Source: Acetobacteraceae bacterium (GTDB taxonomy: Bacteria > Pseudomonadota > Alphaproteobacteria > Acetobacterales > Acetobacteraceae). Taken from it: a stretch of DNA of 5,689 nt. Location of the stretch: positions 1 through 5,689 of the forward strand of contig JAFAHH010001080.1 of NCBI GenBank assembly GCA_019237355.1, given 5' to 3'. Of the stretch, positions 5,438-5,689 are shown piece after piece. Below the pieces are notes generated by a model, which worked only from the letters and a program-made list of their open reading frames with translations, searched no databases and was not told where the DNA came from. Positions within the stretch are counted from its first letter, which is position 1. Each line of letters opens with the position of its first letter. The position numbers and the translations under genes are program-made.

Positions 5438-5689
5438 TCGGCGGGGCTGACTCACGTGGCTCGCCGGCCGTAGAGCGCGACGGCTTGAGGCGGAATCGTC
5501 GAGAAGCCTGAATTGCGCTTGGCGATTTGCCGGGCTCTGCCGCCCAGCCATGCGCACTCGGCGCCGGCGCAGCCCGCCGCAACGGCCTAATGCCCGGCTG
5601 ATGCCATTGCCCTGCCGCCATCGTGGCATCGGCCATCTCCGTCTCCCCTCGTTTTCACCTGAGTCGGGACCCCAATCCCGGTCCCATTT
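5438..5689. other. Non-coding flank after pheA; no supported gene
   Basis: These 252 bases follow the pheA stop to the window end. Plus-strand frames are short. Two overlapping minus-strand frames read across the region and about 125-165 bases into the antisense of pheA. One starts at ATG 5636 after a purine-rich GGGGAGACGGAG, the other at about 5629. Their translations are arginine-, proline- and alanine-rich without any recognisable motif, as expected from antisense frames in GC-rich DNA. I saw no tRNA-like fold. A short inverted repeat near the right edge is listed separately. Confidence 0.5.
5666..5685. terminator. Possible hairpin terminator at window edge
   Basis: GGGACC at 5666-5671 pairs perfectly with GGTCCC at 5680-5685 around an eight-base loop, and is followed by ATTT at the window end. 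It could be an intrinsic terminator for kdsB-pheA, but it lies about 230 bases past the pheA stop and the stem is only six pairs. The expected T-run is cut off by the edge. It could equally be an operator or chance symmetry. Confidence 0.2.

Noticed and set aside
5274..5636. Minus-strand frame starting at ATG 5636 with a purine-rich GGGGAGACGGAG just upstream
   Set aside because: It would overlap pheA antisense by about 165 bases. The product is Arg/Pro/Ala-rich with no motif, like other antisense frames here. The ribosome-site resemblance alone is not enough.

Overview
The window reads as chromosomal DNA of a GC-rich alphaproteobacterium. The protein styles and the gene order hisN–cytochrome c / kdsB–pheA resemble what I know from Acetobacteraceae (acidophilic or acetic-acid-type relatives). 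That placement is inference, since there is no rRNA or other taxonomic marker. KdsB implies a Gram-negative LPS-bearing envelope. No rRNA, tRNA, CRISPR array, transposase or phage gene was seen.

Left block (1-2161) is a putative surface-glycan or small-molecule modification cassette. On the minus strand a low-molecular-weight protein tyrosine phosphatase-like gene (257-868) runs into the start of an ATP-grasp ligase-like gene (1-260, cut by the window edge) with a GTGA overlap. A NodB-type polysaccharide deacetylase-like gene (1154-2161, plus strand) faces away from them across a 285-base intergenic region with short perfect palindromes. None of the substrates can be read from the sequence.

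Middle block (2169-3652, minus strand) is a two-gene unit. A membrane-anchored class I cytochrome c with a Pro/Ala-rich tail is followed by an inositol-monophosphatase-fold histidinol phosphatase (HisN type). The phosphatase has no ATG, GTG or TTG where the family homology begins. The best-placed candidate start is a CTG that overlaps the cytochrome stop codon as CTGA. The deacetylase and hisN converge with 7 bases between their stop codons.

Right block (3840-5437, plus strand) is kdsB followed by pheA with an ATGA overlap. KdsB activates Kdo for LPS core synthesis. PheA is a monofunctional prephenate dehydratase with an ACT domain for phenylalanine synthesis. The 187-base divergent region between the cytochrome gene and kdsB holds a nested 60-base palindrome (3726-3785) that can fold either as one long hairpin or as three small ones. 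The last 252 bases contain no gene I can support, only a short hairpin at the window edge.

The most unusual items are the nested palindrome, the CTG-only start of hisN, and the phosphatase / ATP-grasp / deacetylase neighbourhood. The rest is ordinary housekeeping biosynthesis.
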